Part shown: piece by piece, positions 25,257-33,532 of the stretch
How positions within the stretch are numbered: the stretch's first letter is position 1
How the letters are laid out: each line of letters opens with the position of its first letter
From: Pseudomonadota bacterium
Lineage (GTDB): Bacteria; Cyanobacteriota; Vampirovibrionia; Obscuribacterales; Obscuribacteraceae
Assembly: GCA_021325555.1 (NCBI GenBank)
Contig: JAJPGY010000015.1
Location: 1 to 64,000 of the forward strand
Reading direction: 5' to 3'
Length of the DNA: 64,000 bases
Made by a program: the position numbers and the translations under genes
Notes under the pieces: model-generated
Database searches by the model: none
Seen by the model: the letters and a program-made list of their open reading frames with translations, nothing else
Told to the model about the DNA's origin: nothing

Positions 25257-26258
25257 TCAGTCCCAGTAGTGCTCGCGATGCCGCCGGTAATAATCGACGG
25301 TGAGCGCAAGCCCCTCATCGAGATCGATCTTCGGTCTCCAGCCGGCAATGCGCTCGATCTTGCTTATGTCCGAGTAAAAGTCGCCCGGCTCCTGCGCCTT
25401 GCGCTCGGGGGAGAACTCGGCGAATTCCCAGCTGCCTTGCCTGGCCGCGGCGATCACTTTCTTGACTGTCTCGAGAAAACTAATCGGCACGTCGTAACCG
25501 ACGTTGAATATCTCCCCGTATGCCTCGGGCGTGATCGAGGTTTTCAAAATCGCATCCACGCAATCGTCGACATAAACGAAGTCGCGCAGGATGCTGCCGT
25601 CTCCAAAGACCTGAATCTTCGCGTTGTCCAGAGCCAGCCTGGTGAACCAGTTGAGCACCCCGAATCGCGAGTGCCTCATCTGCGAGCGCGGCCCGTAAAT
25701 GTTGCTCAAGCGCAATAGCACGGAGCGGATCCCGTGCACATCGTTGTAAACGCGAATGATCTTCTCGGCCGTTAGATTGGAGATCTCATAGATGCCCTTC
25801 GGGTTCGTGGGCGCCTCCTCGTTGACCGGCAGGGACACGGACGGCCCGTACTGCCCGCGCGTGCCCGTGTACACCACGATGGCGTCCTTGTTGTATTTCC
25901 TGAGCGCCTCCATGACAACCGCCGTTCCCCGGATGTTGATGTCGATATCCGGGAACGGGTTGGAAAGGCTCATGACATGGCAGACCTGCCCGGCCAGGTG
26001 AAAGACGAAGTCCTGATTGCGGACCAGGTAGTTAACAGCCGACTCATCACGGACGTCGCAGTAATTGACCTTCACCCGCTCCGCGACGGGTTGGAGATTG
26101 AACTCGTTGCCGCCATAGTCCGGGATCATGGAGTCGACCACGGTGACCCTGGCGCCGAGATTGGAGAGGCGAATGGCCAGGTTGGAGCCGATGAAGCCCA
26201 TCCCGCCGGTAATCAGCACTGAGTTGCCGGCAAATACTTCCGGACTGGCGATGACCAC
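25257..26258 (-). CDS. NAD-dependent epimerase/dehydratase (extended SDR)
   Basis: Start is GTG 26258 behind AGGAG. The 333-residue protein has the Rossmann motif GGMGFIGS (18-25), a nucleotide-sugar epimerase/dehydratase body (YTGTRGQYG, RLSNIYGPRSQ, GDGSILRDFVYVDD) and a C-terminal substrate region. The catalytic tyrosine is Tyr157, but the usual YxxxK lysine is Asn161 (YEISN), an unusual change. It probably modifies a nucleotide-linked sugar for a surface glycan, given the aminotransferase and glycosyltransferase divergent from it. The exact substrate (UDP-glucose, GDP or dTDP type) cannot be read from the sequence. Confidence 0.82.
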   Translation of the reverse strand: MVIASPEVFAGNSVLITGGMGFIGSNLAIRLSNLGARVTVVDSMIPDYGGNEFNLQPVAERVKVNYCDVRDESAVNYLVRNQDFVFHLAGQVCHVMSLSNPFPDIDINIRGTAVVMEALRKYNKDAIVVYTGTRGQYGPSVSLPVNEEAPTNPKGIYEISNLTAEKIIRVYNDVHGIRSVLLRLSNIYGPRSQMRHSRFGVLNWFTRLALDNAKIQVFGDGSILRDFVYVDDCVDAILKTSITPEAYGEIFNVGYDVPISFLETVKKVIAAARQGSWEFAEFSPERKAQEPGDFYSDISKIERIAGWRPKIDLDEGLALTVDYYRRHREHYWD

Positions 26259-26436
26259 GCTGTTAACTCCTGTTCATCATATCGCCTGGCCAGCGCCGAG
26301 CAGCAGCAAAAGCCGCTCGACGGGCAGGACGGTAAATTCTAACACGGGCTTTCGCCAATTAAAGTCGTCTTAATTCAATCGCCCGCCATTTCTTTTACTA
26401 TTGACTAGTTGGAACAGACAAAGAGGCAAGCAGGTC
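26259..26436. promoter_or_regulatory. Divergent promoter region of the glycan locus
   Basis: This AT-richer gap separates the epimerase (minus) and aminotransferase (plus) genes. On the minus strand TAGAAT (complement of 26336-26341) is a plausible -10. On the plus strand TACTAT near 26395-26400 is another. Neither has a strong -35. Confidence 0.3.
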
Positions 26437-27627
26437 TTGAAAGTTCCCTTCGGCGATTTGAGGGTCCACTATGCCCAGGTGCAGGCGGAGATAGACGGCG
26501 CCGTGAAGCGCGTGCTGTCCAGCGGGCACTACATCCTCGGCCCGGAGCTCGAGCGCTTCGAGCGCGATTTTGAGGAGTTTCTCGGCTCGCCCTACGTCAT
26601 CGGCTGCGCCTCCGGAACCGAGGCCATCTACCTGGCGCTTGCCGCCTGGGGCGTCGGTCCGGGCGACGAGGTGATAGTCGTGGCGCACACGGCGGTTCCC
26701 ACCATATCGGCAATCTCCATGACCGGCGCCACCCCGGTCTTCGTGGACATCGACGCCTCCTCGTACGTCATGGATGTGGGCGAGGTCCGCTCGCGCATCA
26801 CAGAGAGAACCAGGGCTGTCGTTCCCGTCCACCTTTACGGGCAGATGGTGGATCTCGATCCGCTGCTCGAGCTGGCGCGCGACTACAACCTGGCGGTGAT
26901 CGAGGACGTGGCGCAGGCGACCGGGTGCACCTATAAAGATCGGGGAACGGCAGGCACGTTCGGCGACTACGGGGCCTTCAGTTTCTATCCGAGCAAGAAT
27001 CTCGGCGCCTTTGGCGACGGCGGGGCGGTCTGCACCGGGTCCCGCGAGAACTACGAGCGCCTGGTCATGCTCCGAAATTACGGCCAGTCCAGGCGTTATT
27101 ATCACGACATGGTGGGCATCAACAGCCGCCTGGATGAGCTGCAGGCAGCTATTCTCGGAGCACAGCTTCCTTTCGTCGGGCAGTGGAACGAGCGCCGGCG
27201 GCAGATCGCCAGGCGTTATTCGCAGGGGCTCAAAGACGTGGTGCAGGTGCCGTCCGAGAACACCTGGTCGTCTCACGTCTACCACCTCTACGTCATACAG
27301 ACCGCAGGCAGAGAGGCTCTGCAAGAGTATTTGCTCGACAGGGGGATACAGACCCTCATTCACTACCCGATACCCGCTCATCTTCAAAAGGCTTACAGCT
27401 ACCTGGGTTACCAGCACGGCGACCTGCCGGCCACCGAGCACGTGACGAAGAGAATCCTGAGCCTGCCCATTTATCCGGAGCTCACCGACGGTCAGGTGGA
27501 CTACGTCATCGAAGGAATCCGCTCGTTCCACAAAGCAGGTCCGGCCACGCAACAGGGTCGCGGCTCCGAAAGCCCGGTTGCCGTCCCTCTTACACCTCAA
27601 GCAAATACACCGCCGGCGACCGTGTGA
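26437..27627 (+). CDS. DegT/DnrJ/EryC1-family sugar aminotransferase
   Basis: I start at TTG 26437, where family similarity begins (KVPFGDL), with AGAGG about 10 bases upstream; a TTG at 26401 is also in frame. The 396-residue PLP enzyme has the family landmarks: GPELERFE, the CASGTEAIYLAL cofactor region, EDVAQATGC, and Lys187 in FYPSKNLGAFGDGG as the Schiff-base lysine. The last 30 residues are low-complexity. Such enzymes transaminate 3- or 4-keto nucleotide sugars made by epimerase/dehydratases, which fits the divergent epimerase. It overlaps or abuts the GT2 gene. Confidence 0.88.
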   Translation: MKVPFGDLRVHYAQVQAEIDGAVKRVLSSGHYILGPELERFERDFEEFLGSPYVIGCASGTEAIYLALAAWGVGPGDEVIVVAHTAVPTISAISMTGATPVFVDIDASSYVMDVGEVRSRITERTRAVVPVHLYGQMVDLDPLLELARDYNLAVIEDVAQATGCTYKDRGTAGTFGDYGAFSFYPSKNLGAFGDGGAVCTGSRENYERLVMLRNYGQSRRYYHDMVGINSRLDELQAAILGAQLPFVGQWNERRRQIARRYSQGLKDVVQVPSENTWSSHVYHLYVIQTAGREALQEYLLDRGIQTLIHYPIPAHLQKAYSYLGYQHGDLPATEHVTKRILSLPIYPELTDGQVDYVIEGIRSFHKAGPATQQGRGSESPVAVPLTPQANTPPATV

Positions 27628-27632
27628 GCGTG

Positions 27633-28373
27633 ATGATCAACTCCGAATTAAGCCAGTCCACCGCCTGCCAGCGCCCCGCGCTGCCGCTTACCTCGGTGTC
27701 CGTGATCATTCCCGCCTACCACGACGAGACCACGGTCGGGCGCTTGATCACGGACGCGGACTGCCTGCTCAAGGAGCTGTGCCCCGACTATGAGATCATC
27801 GCCACCAACGACGGCAGCGGCGACGGCACCCTCGGCGTGCTCCGCGACATGTCCCGGACGGTCCCGCAACTCCGGATAATCAACCACGAGGTAAACCAGG
27901 GCTTCGGCAGGACGATCCGCGAGCTGTATTACGCCGGCAGCAAGGACCTGGTCTTCTCCCTGCCGGGCGACTATCAGTTCGCGCCCAGAGAGCTTATCAA
28001 GATGGCGGAGGGGCTGCGCGATCACGATCTCGTCGTCGGCTGGCGCGTGAAGCGCAACGACCCGCCGCGGCGCAAGCTGCAATCCATGGTTTACAACACT
28101 TTGCTGCGCGCCGTATATGGTGTCAGCTACAAAGACGTCAACTCGATAAAGCTCTTCAAGCGCTCGATTCTGGAGAAGATACAGCTGAGGTCGGCCACCG
28201 CCTTCGTCGACGCCGAGTTCTGCATCCGGGCCGTGCGGGCCGGCTTCAAGATCGTGGAGATCCCGATCGAGCACCTGCCGCGTCTGTCCCAGGGCGCGTC
28301 AGGGGGCAAGCTCTCGGTCATCATGGAGACATTTTCCGATCTTTTCCAGATGAGAGCGGACATTTTGTCCTGA
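27633..28373 (+). CDS. Family 2 glycosyltransferase (DPM1-like)
   Basis: Candidate starts are GTG 27624, GTG 27630 and ATG 27633, all touching the preceding stop; I chose the ATG (246 residues). The GT-A fold motifs are VSVIIPAYHDETTVG, EIIATNDGSGDGT, INHEVNQGFGRTIR, and a metal-site-like LPGDYQF. A short positively charged helix region follows but there is no clear C-terminal membrane domain. Relatives transfer a sugar to polyprenyl phosphate. Its last 53 bp overlap the convergent sulfatase-fold gene. Confidence 0.87.
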   Translation: MINSELSQSTACQRPALPLTSVSVIIPAYHDETTVGRLITDADCLLKELCPDYEIIATNDGSGDGTLGVLRDMSRTVPQLRIINHEVNQGFGRTIRELYYAGSKDLVFSLPGDYQFAPRELIKMAEGLRDHDLVVGWRVKRNDPPRRKLQSMVYNTLLRAVYGVSYKDVNSIKLFKRSILEKIQLRSATAFVDAEFCIRAVRAGFKIVEIPIEHLPRLSQGASGGKLSVIMETFSDLFQMRADILS

Positions 28374-29904
28374 CAGGCGAGACGAGACTCGTCTCGTCGG
28401 TAAAATCGAACGGTCGAGAAAAAGGGCTCCAGTACACGCGATCGTGCAACAGCGGAAGCCTGCCGTTGAAGTAGCGGTCGAATAAAGCGCGAAAAGTGTT
28501 GACCGGGGAAATTGTCTCATAGAAAGGCGCGTTGCCGCTTCCCGGCAGGAAGTAAGCATTGAGGATGTCGGTTCTCTCTTTGATGAAGCGAGGGCCGGGC
28601 CGGGGATCCATCACGGTGCCGGCGGCCATGGAGCCGTGATCTCCCTGCAAGACAATTATCGGCGGCTCCTGCGAGCCGGCAAGAATTTGGTCAATGATGG
28701 CCAGGATTCTCTTCTCCGTGAACTTAACCTGCTCTATGTATGCTTGCCTGGACTCAGCGCTCCAGGGCTCTGCCCGGCTCGGCTTCAGCCCCGCGCCCGG
28801 ACCGCCGTCAGCATTGAAGACATAGGGGTCGTGCGGCAGCAGCAGGTGAGCGAAGACGAATTTAGGCCCGCGCGCGGCCGCCACCTCAGAGAGTCTGGAA
28901 AGCGCGTGCAGCCGCTGCTGCCGTTCGACATCCCGAAGGCAACCCACCAGTTGCGGATCAAGACCAAGCACGGTGGACTGCAGAAAAGCGGACGAAAATT
29001 CTCGAACCGGACCGCACTCGATGTTGTCGTCCGCATACGGGTTCCAGGCGGTGGCCCCGGCTCCCGAGCCAAGCTGGATGAGCCTGTAGCCGAGGCGCCT
29101 GAATACACGCGACACCCGATTGTCCCGGACCAGATAAGACAGAGCCGCGAAGTCCGGATTGGCAGCACCGAATATGGTGCCGACCTCGCCCAGGTACATC
29201 ATGTTGAGAGACGACGCCAGTGACAGCAGCGTGCGAACATAATTGCTGCGGCTTTCCGCCGGGACGTAGAAGCGCCGCTTCCTCAAAGCATCTATGAACC
29301 CGCTGTCGTCATACGCGAACAGCTCTTTCAGCGATCGAGGGCCGGCCATCTCGTCCAGGATAATGTAATAAACATCCGGTCTGGTCGGCACGGCCGCCGG
29401 AACTAAATTCAGCTCCTCGGCAATGATGGCGTTAAGTCGTGGGCGATTCTGGACTATATCCTTAAGCTCGTGCCCGCCGATCACCATTAGCTCCAGCACA
29501 AGGAGGAACACCGAGAGCTGGTTCAGGCGGCCGGTGAGCTTTGGCAGGGGGCGTTTGCTCACCACCGTCAAAATCAGGACGCCCGCCAGTGCGGCCCATA
29601 CCATGCCGAGGAAGGCCGGCTGCCAGCGCTCCACCGCCCATCCACAGCCCGCCAGCTGCAGGCCGACGCTGGCCATGAAGGTTATCGTTGTCGAGTAGAT
29701 AAAGCACCAGCAGATCGTGGTCGCCAGGGCGGCTTTCTCGCTGGCCCGCAAAAGGAGAAACCAGAGAGCATAAAGAACAACGGTACAGAGCAATGCTGAG
29801 AGGACAGGCACCAGGAGGCAATCAACCGTGTCCTGCATCATGGCCAGCAGGGCGAAGAAAGTCAGAATCGGAAAGACACCAAACAGGAAAGGATGCAGAA
29901 CCAT
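28321..29904 (-). CDS. Membrane-bound sulfatase/alkaline-phosphatase-fold protein
   Basis: The 527-residue protein begins with about five membrane helices (1-170). An extracytoplasmic domain of the alkaline phosphatase superfamily follows: VYYIILDEMAG (first metal aspartate), HLLLPHDPYVF, VLQGDHGS (metal-binding DHG). The nucleophile is not obvious. A Ser/Thr-rich segment (SNYVRTLLSLASSLNMMYL) lies where LtaS-type enzymes carry theirs. Phosphoglycerol or phosphoethanolamine transfer to a surface glycan, or sulfatase-like hydrolysis, are the likely activities. It starts 6 bp after the methyltransferase and overlaps the GT2 gene tail to tail. Confidence 0.78.
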   Translation of the reverse strand: MVLHPFLFGVFPILTFFALLAMMQDTVDCLLVPVLSALLCTVVLYALWFLLLRASEKAALATTICWCFIYSTTITFMASVGLQLAGCGWAVERWQPAFLGMVWAALAGVLILTVVSKRPLPKLTGRLNQLSVFLLVLELMVIGGHELKDIVQNRPRLNAIIAEELNLVPAAVPTRPDVYYIILDEMAGPRSLKELFAYDDSGFIDALRKRRFYVPAESRSNYVRTLLSLASSLNMMYLGEVGTIFGAANPDFAALSYLVRDNRVSRVFRRLGYRLIQLGSGAGATAWNPYADDNIECGPVREFSSAFLQSTVLGLDPQLVGCLRDVERQQRLHALSRLSEVAAARGPKFVFAHLLLPHDPYVFNADGGPGAGLKPSRAEPWSAESRQAYIEQVKFTEKRILAIIDQILAGSQEPPIIVLQGDHGSMAAGTVMDPRPGPRFIKERTDILNAYFLPGSGNAPFYETISPVNTFRALFDRYFNGRLPLLHDRVYWSPFSRPFDFTDETSLVSPVRTKCPLSSGKDRKMSP

Positions 29905-29910
29905 CGCTTT

Positions 29911-31290
29911 CTACTTTCTCTTTCTGAATAGGGTAAGTAACCGGCCGGACTCCATTATCTGCTCTCGCCGCTCCAGCACAAAATAGCGGTCGAACGCCTC
30001 GAGAAACTGCGGCTCTCCATACTCATGCCAGGAGCCCTTCTTGGTCGAGAGCAACCTCTTTACCTGACCGTCGTCCGGCGGCACGAACTCGACTATCAGC
30101 GCGTCGGCTATCTTGGCGAAAAATTCGGCGATGTGAAGCAAGGGCACGTTGCGGGTGATAGCCAGATGATGGATGAGAGCCAGAGCCAGCGCGACATCGG
30201 CCGGTCCTCGCTCGGCCAGCGACTTCCGCTCGCGGTGAGCCCACCCCAGCGACGGGCTCGGGCTGGCGATATCGACGCAGAGCGGCAAAAGCGGGACGGC
30301 GCGATTGCGAACATTCGATACATAGTCGATCTCGACGCAAACGGGATCGAAGTCTAAAGCAACCGTATGTATTCCTTTTTCCGCAATCGGGCAGGCAAAT
30401 TCTCCGGTGTTGGCGCCGATGTCCCAGACCATGCGCGGGGACAGCCGCCCGATGAGCTGGTCGACAACCTGCTTCTTGTGCTGGAGCGAGGAAGCGCCAT
30501 AACTGCGCTCGTCCTTGTAGTCCGACCAGGTCGATTTTTTCGTCTCATACTTGAGCGACCTGATCGTTGACTCCAGGTTATCGAGGATAGCCATCAGGTT
30601 TTTTCTGGCCAGCTTCGCTCTGGTGACGCCTTCAGCGGATCCGGAACGCGCTTGAAAATAGCTGTGCAGCCGGAGGTGGGTGAACAATCCCACGTTCCAA
30701 GCGGCCCTCGCCGGAAGCAGGGCCGCGGCGAGGTCCACGGGAATTCCTTCGATGTTGGCTTCAAGAAGCTTGCCCAGCCGGATATCCCGGTAGCTCATCA
30801 AGGCGAGCGGCGCCAGGAACTGCTCGCAAAACTGCCGGTAAGCCACCCAGGGCTCCTCCTCGTACTTCTCGAAAGACAGGGTATCAATCAGGATCGGCTT
30901 TCCGTTGAGGAACTGCACATTGAACGCGCTGCAATCCTTCAGGCTGGCGCCGTATTCCATGGCAATTTTCTGGATCTGCAACGTCAGCAGTGCGGCGTCT
31001 TTGAGCTCGCTGAAGCACCACTCGTAAGGATAAGACACGAACGGCAGCCTGCGGAGCTTGAGGGTCTTGAAGGCGCCGGGCTCGTTGGCGATGCCGGTCA
31101 CGTCTTCGTGCTCAATGAGCAGCCGCGAGCGAATCAGGTGCTCCTGCAGACCGGACCCCGAGGCCAGCTCGAAGTGCTCCCGGTAGATCGGGGCGACGTA
31201 GCGGAATATCTCACCGTCCCGCGAAAAGACAAAGCCGGATGGATCCTTGAACGAAGCCGAATCGCGCACGGCGGTCGTCAGCGGGTCCAC
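29911..31290 (-). CDS. NoeA-like SAM-dependent methyltransferase
   Basis: Start is GTG 31290, just 2 bp after the upstream stop and behind AGGAG. An upstream in-frame ATG would run back through the small gene. The 459-residue protein has an N-terminal domain (about 1-290) with FVSYPYEWCFSELKDAALLTL, DCSAFNVQFLNGKPILIDTLSF and YRQFCEQFLAPLAL, typical of the nodulation protein NoeA-like family. A class I methyltransferase domain follows: WDIGANTGEFACPIAEKG, VALDFDP, and a LALALIHHLAI block. Such proteins methylate glycans or polar headgroups; the actual acceptor is unknown. Confidence 0.82.
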   Translation of the reverse strand: MDPLTTAVRDSASFKDPSGFVFSRDGEIFRYVAPIYREHFELASGSGLQEHLIRSRLLIEHEDVTGIANEPGAFKTLKLRRLPFVSYPYEWCFSELKDAALLTLQIQKIAMEYGASLKDCSAFNVQFLNGKPILIDTLSFEKYEEEPWVAYRQFCEQFLAPLALMSYRDIRLGKLLEANIEGIPVDLAAALLPARAAWNVGLFTHLRLHSYFQARSGSAEGVTRAKLARKNLMAILDNLESTIRSLKYETKKSTWSDYKDERSYGASSLQHKKQVVDQLIGRLSPRMVWDIGANTGEFACPIAEKGIHTVALDFDPVCVEIDYVSNVRNRAVPLLPLCVDIASPSPSLGWAHRERKSLAERGPADVALALALIHHLAITRNVPLLHIAEFFAKIADALIVEFVPPDDGQVKRLLSTKKGSWHEYGEPQFLEAFDRYFVLERREQIMESGRLLTLFRKRK

Positions 31291-31292
31291 CG

Positions 31293-31517
31293 TCACTCCT
31301 GTTTCTCTTTGCCAGGACGCCGCTTGAAGAACCTTTCCACAATAGCGCCCTTGAAACGGTTGATGGCCATAAGGAAAACCAGAACGCCGCCGGTCAGAAT
31401 CTGCGTTAGATAGGCCCCGGCGCTGCCATCGAGATAGGCAAGGCTTGGCTCGGCAAAGAAAAACAGGCAGACCAGAGCCAGCAACCCGGGAAATCCGCAA
31501 TCACGAAAGCCTTTCAT
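31293..31517 (-). CDS. Small YLD-motif membrane protein of glycan loci
   Basis: ATG 31517 gives 74 residues: a signal or first helix (GLLALVCLFFFAEPSLA), then AYLDGSAGAYLTQILTGG leading into a second helix, then a basic tail ending RRPGKEKQE. The YLD-G-x-G-x-Y-L-x-Q element resembles the short YLDPGTGSYLLQ proteins often found beside surface-glycan transferases and sulfatase-fold enzymes. It is the first gene of a tight three-gene unit with the methyltransferase and the sulfatase-fold protein. Function unknown. Confidence 0.65.
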   Translation of the reverse strand: MKGFRDCGFPGLLALVCLFFFAEPSLAYLDGSAGAYLTQILTGGVLVFLMAINRFKGAIVERFFKRRPGKEKQE

Positions 31518-31656
31518 GGACACCGACCCGCCCTACGCTTCACCGGGGACTTTCAGACTTTTACCAGTGTATCAAACGCACATCGGGATCGCGCGCAATG
31601 CAGCCCCGGTGCCGTCAAGATTACTACCCCATAATTTGAGTCCCGGCGCCCGCGGC

Positions 31657-32949
31657 TCAGGCAATCGACCGGAGCGCTTCGCTCATCAGGCGGACGCTGG
31701 TCTCGATATCCTGCGGAGAGTGCGCGGCCGACAGGCAGGCGGCGTCAACCGCCGAGGGCGGCAGGAAGATTCCCCGATCGAGAAGCTGGTGAAAGAATTC
31801 CGCGAATCTCCCGGCGTCAATGACCAGCGAGTCGCGGTAATTTTTCACCGGACCCGGCGCGAACAGCACCGCGAACATCGATCCCACCCGTTGCAGTTGA
31901 ACAGGCAGCTCGAGCTTACGGATTGTCTCGCCCAGCCCCTGGAAAAGCTGCTGTGCGCGAGCCTCCAGCGTTTGGTATACGCCGGGCTCGGAAAGCAGTT
32001 TGAGCGTCTCCACGCCGGAGGCCATGGTGACCGGGTTGCCGGAGAAGGTGCCTGCCTGGTAGACCTGCCCGAGCGGTTGCAGGTGATCCATGATCCAGGC
32101 CGCGCCCCCGTAAGCGCCAATCGGCAGGCCGCCGCCCAGCGCCTTGCCGAGGCAGGTGAGATCGGGCTTGACACCATAGAGCGCCTGGGCGCCGCCCAAG
32201 GCCACGCGCAGGCCGGTCAGGACCTCATCGAAGATGAGAAGGGTGTCGTGGGCGGAGCACAGCCTGCGCACCCCCTCCAGATAGCCCGGCTCCGGCGGGA
32301 TGACGCCCATCGAGCCGGCCACAGGCTCAATGAGCAGCGCCGCCACCTGCCCGGCATTGGCGGCCAGGCATTGCTCGAGCGCCGGCAGGTCGTTGAACGG
32401 CACCTGCAAGGTAAACTCGGCCACCGCCTGGGGTACTCCGGAGCTTGCCCGGTGCTGCCGGCTGACCAGGACGGCATCGCTGTGCCCGTGATAGCAGCCC
32501 TCGAAACTGACGATCAGATCCCGCCCTGTGCAACCGCGGGCCAGCCTGACCGCGCTCATTACCGCCTCGGTGCCGGAGTTGACGAAGCGCACCTTCTCGA
32601 TGCTTGGATAGGCGGCGATAAGCTGCTCGGCCATCTCCAGCTCGAGCGCGTGCGGCGTCCCGAAGACCGCCCCTGATTCCAGGGCTTTGCGGGCGGCTGC
32701 CACCACCGACGGTGGACTGTGCCCGAGCACGGCCGGCCCCCAGGCCCCCAGATAATCGATGTACTTGTTGCCATCGACATCAAAGACGTAAGCGCCGCTC
32801 GCCCTCTCCAGAAAGATGGTGTGGCCGCCGACTTCATGGAACGAGCGGAACGGGCTGTCAACGCCGCCGGGGATGACAGAGGCGATCTGCTCCGACAATG
32901 TCGCCGACAGCGGCGTTTTTGAAGGTCTTGATGACGTTACTTCCGCCAA
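31657..32949 (-). CDS. hemL: Glutamate-1-semialdehyde 2,1-aminomutase
   Basis: I choose TTG 32949 (430 residues, normal for the family). GTG 32958 is possible, and the ATG at 33039 would overlap the upstream gene by 100 bp. Motifs are IPGGVDSPFR, GSGAVFGTPH-like, VNSGTEAVM, CYHGHSD, IFDEVLTG, and PLP Lys269 in CLGKALGGGLP. The enzyme converts glutamate-1-semialdehyde to 5-aminolevulinate in the C5 route to heme and other tetrapyrroles, including cobalamin for the MetH in this window. It overlaps the preceding gene by 13 bp. Confidence 0.95.
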   Translation of the reverse strand: MAEVTSSRPSKTPLSATLSEQIASVIPGGVDSPFRSFHEVGGHTIFLERASGAYVFDVDGNKYIDYLGAWGPAVLGHSPPSVVAAARKALESGAVFGTPHALELEMAEQLIAAYPSIEKVRFVNSGTEAVMSAVRLARGCTGRDLIVSFEGCYHGHSDAVLVSRQHRASSGVPQAVAEFTLQVPFNDLPALEQCLAANAGQVAALLIEPVAGSMGVIPPEPGYLEGVRRLCSAHDTLLIFDEVLTGLRVALGGAQALYGVKPDLTCLGKALGGGLPIGAYGGAAWIMDHLQPLGQVYQAGTFSGNPVTMASGVETLKLLSEPGVYQTLEARAQQLFQGLGETIRKLELPVQLQRVGSMFAVLFAPGPVKNYRDSLVIDAGRFAEFFHQLLDRGIFLPPSAVDAACLSAAHSPQDIETSVRLMSEALRSIA

Positions 32950-33377
32950 AACTGCCACCAGTGATGCTTGCCTTCCGTCCTGTCCGGCTCGTTTTCCAGG
33001 CCCGCCCCGGCGGGCGCCACGCGCACGGGCACCGGACATTTCTCGTGGAACCTCACCTCCACGTCCGAGTGTTGCGCCGGTCCGCCGTCGGCGCTCACCT
33101 CCAGGTGATAACTTCCGGGCATGAGTTGAAAGCTCTTCATGTGGTATTCGGCAGACTGCCCTTTCCTGTCATAAACCTTAACGACAAGCGCACCCACCGG
33201 TCTGTCAGGCTGAACCTCGACGTCGCCGACGTAGAGGCTGGCGAAAAGCCAGACGAAGGTGGCTCCCAGGGCTCCGGCCACACCGGCGGCGGTGGAAACC
33301 AGAGAGAGCAGGTGGTGCGCCTTCTCGACCTTTCCCTTTGTCGGCGCGGGCGGCGGGCTTACGGTTGTCTCGGGCAT
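32937..33377 (-). CDS. Single-pass membrane protein with an external domain, unknown
   Basis: ATG 33377 follows AGGAG at about 10 bases (the longer in-frame start at 33443 has none). The 146-residue product has a Pro-rich cytoplasmic N-terminus, one membrane helix (about 25-48, AGVAGALGATFVWLFASLYVG) and a beta-rich outer domain (VGALVVKVYDRKGQ, LMPGSYHLEVSADGG, DVEVRFHEKCPVPV). A Trp-rich, basic end, HHWWQFWRK, follows. The domain resembles PEGA-like or carboxypeptidase-regulatory-like sandwiches, but I cannot assign it. It overlaps hemL by 13 bp. Confidence 0.6.
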   Translation of the reverse strand: MPETTVSPPPAPTKGKVEKAHHLLSLVSTAAGVAGALGATFVWLFASLYVGDVEVQPDRPVGALVVKVYDRKGQSAEYHMKSFQLMPGSYHLEVSADGGPAQHSDVEVRFHEKCPVPVRVAPAGAGLENEPDRTEGKHHWWQFWRK

Positions 33378-33532
33378 TGTCAGTTGCTCCTGGTCCGCCG
33401 GTCTCTGACCGGGCGAGCATGAATGGTCCGGCCGGGATGCCAAGAATGATAACAGGAGCGCCTGCGCGTTTTTCTAAATTCTGATAATCATGGCCCGGCA
33501 AGCTGGTGTCGCGGCTTGCCGGCGGGCGGCGG

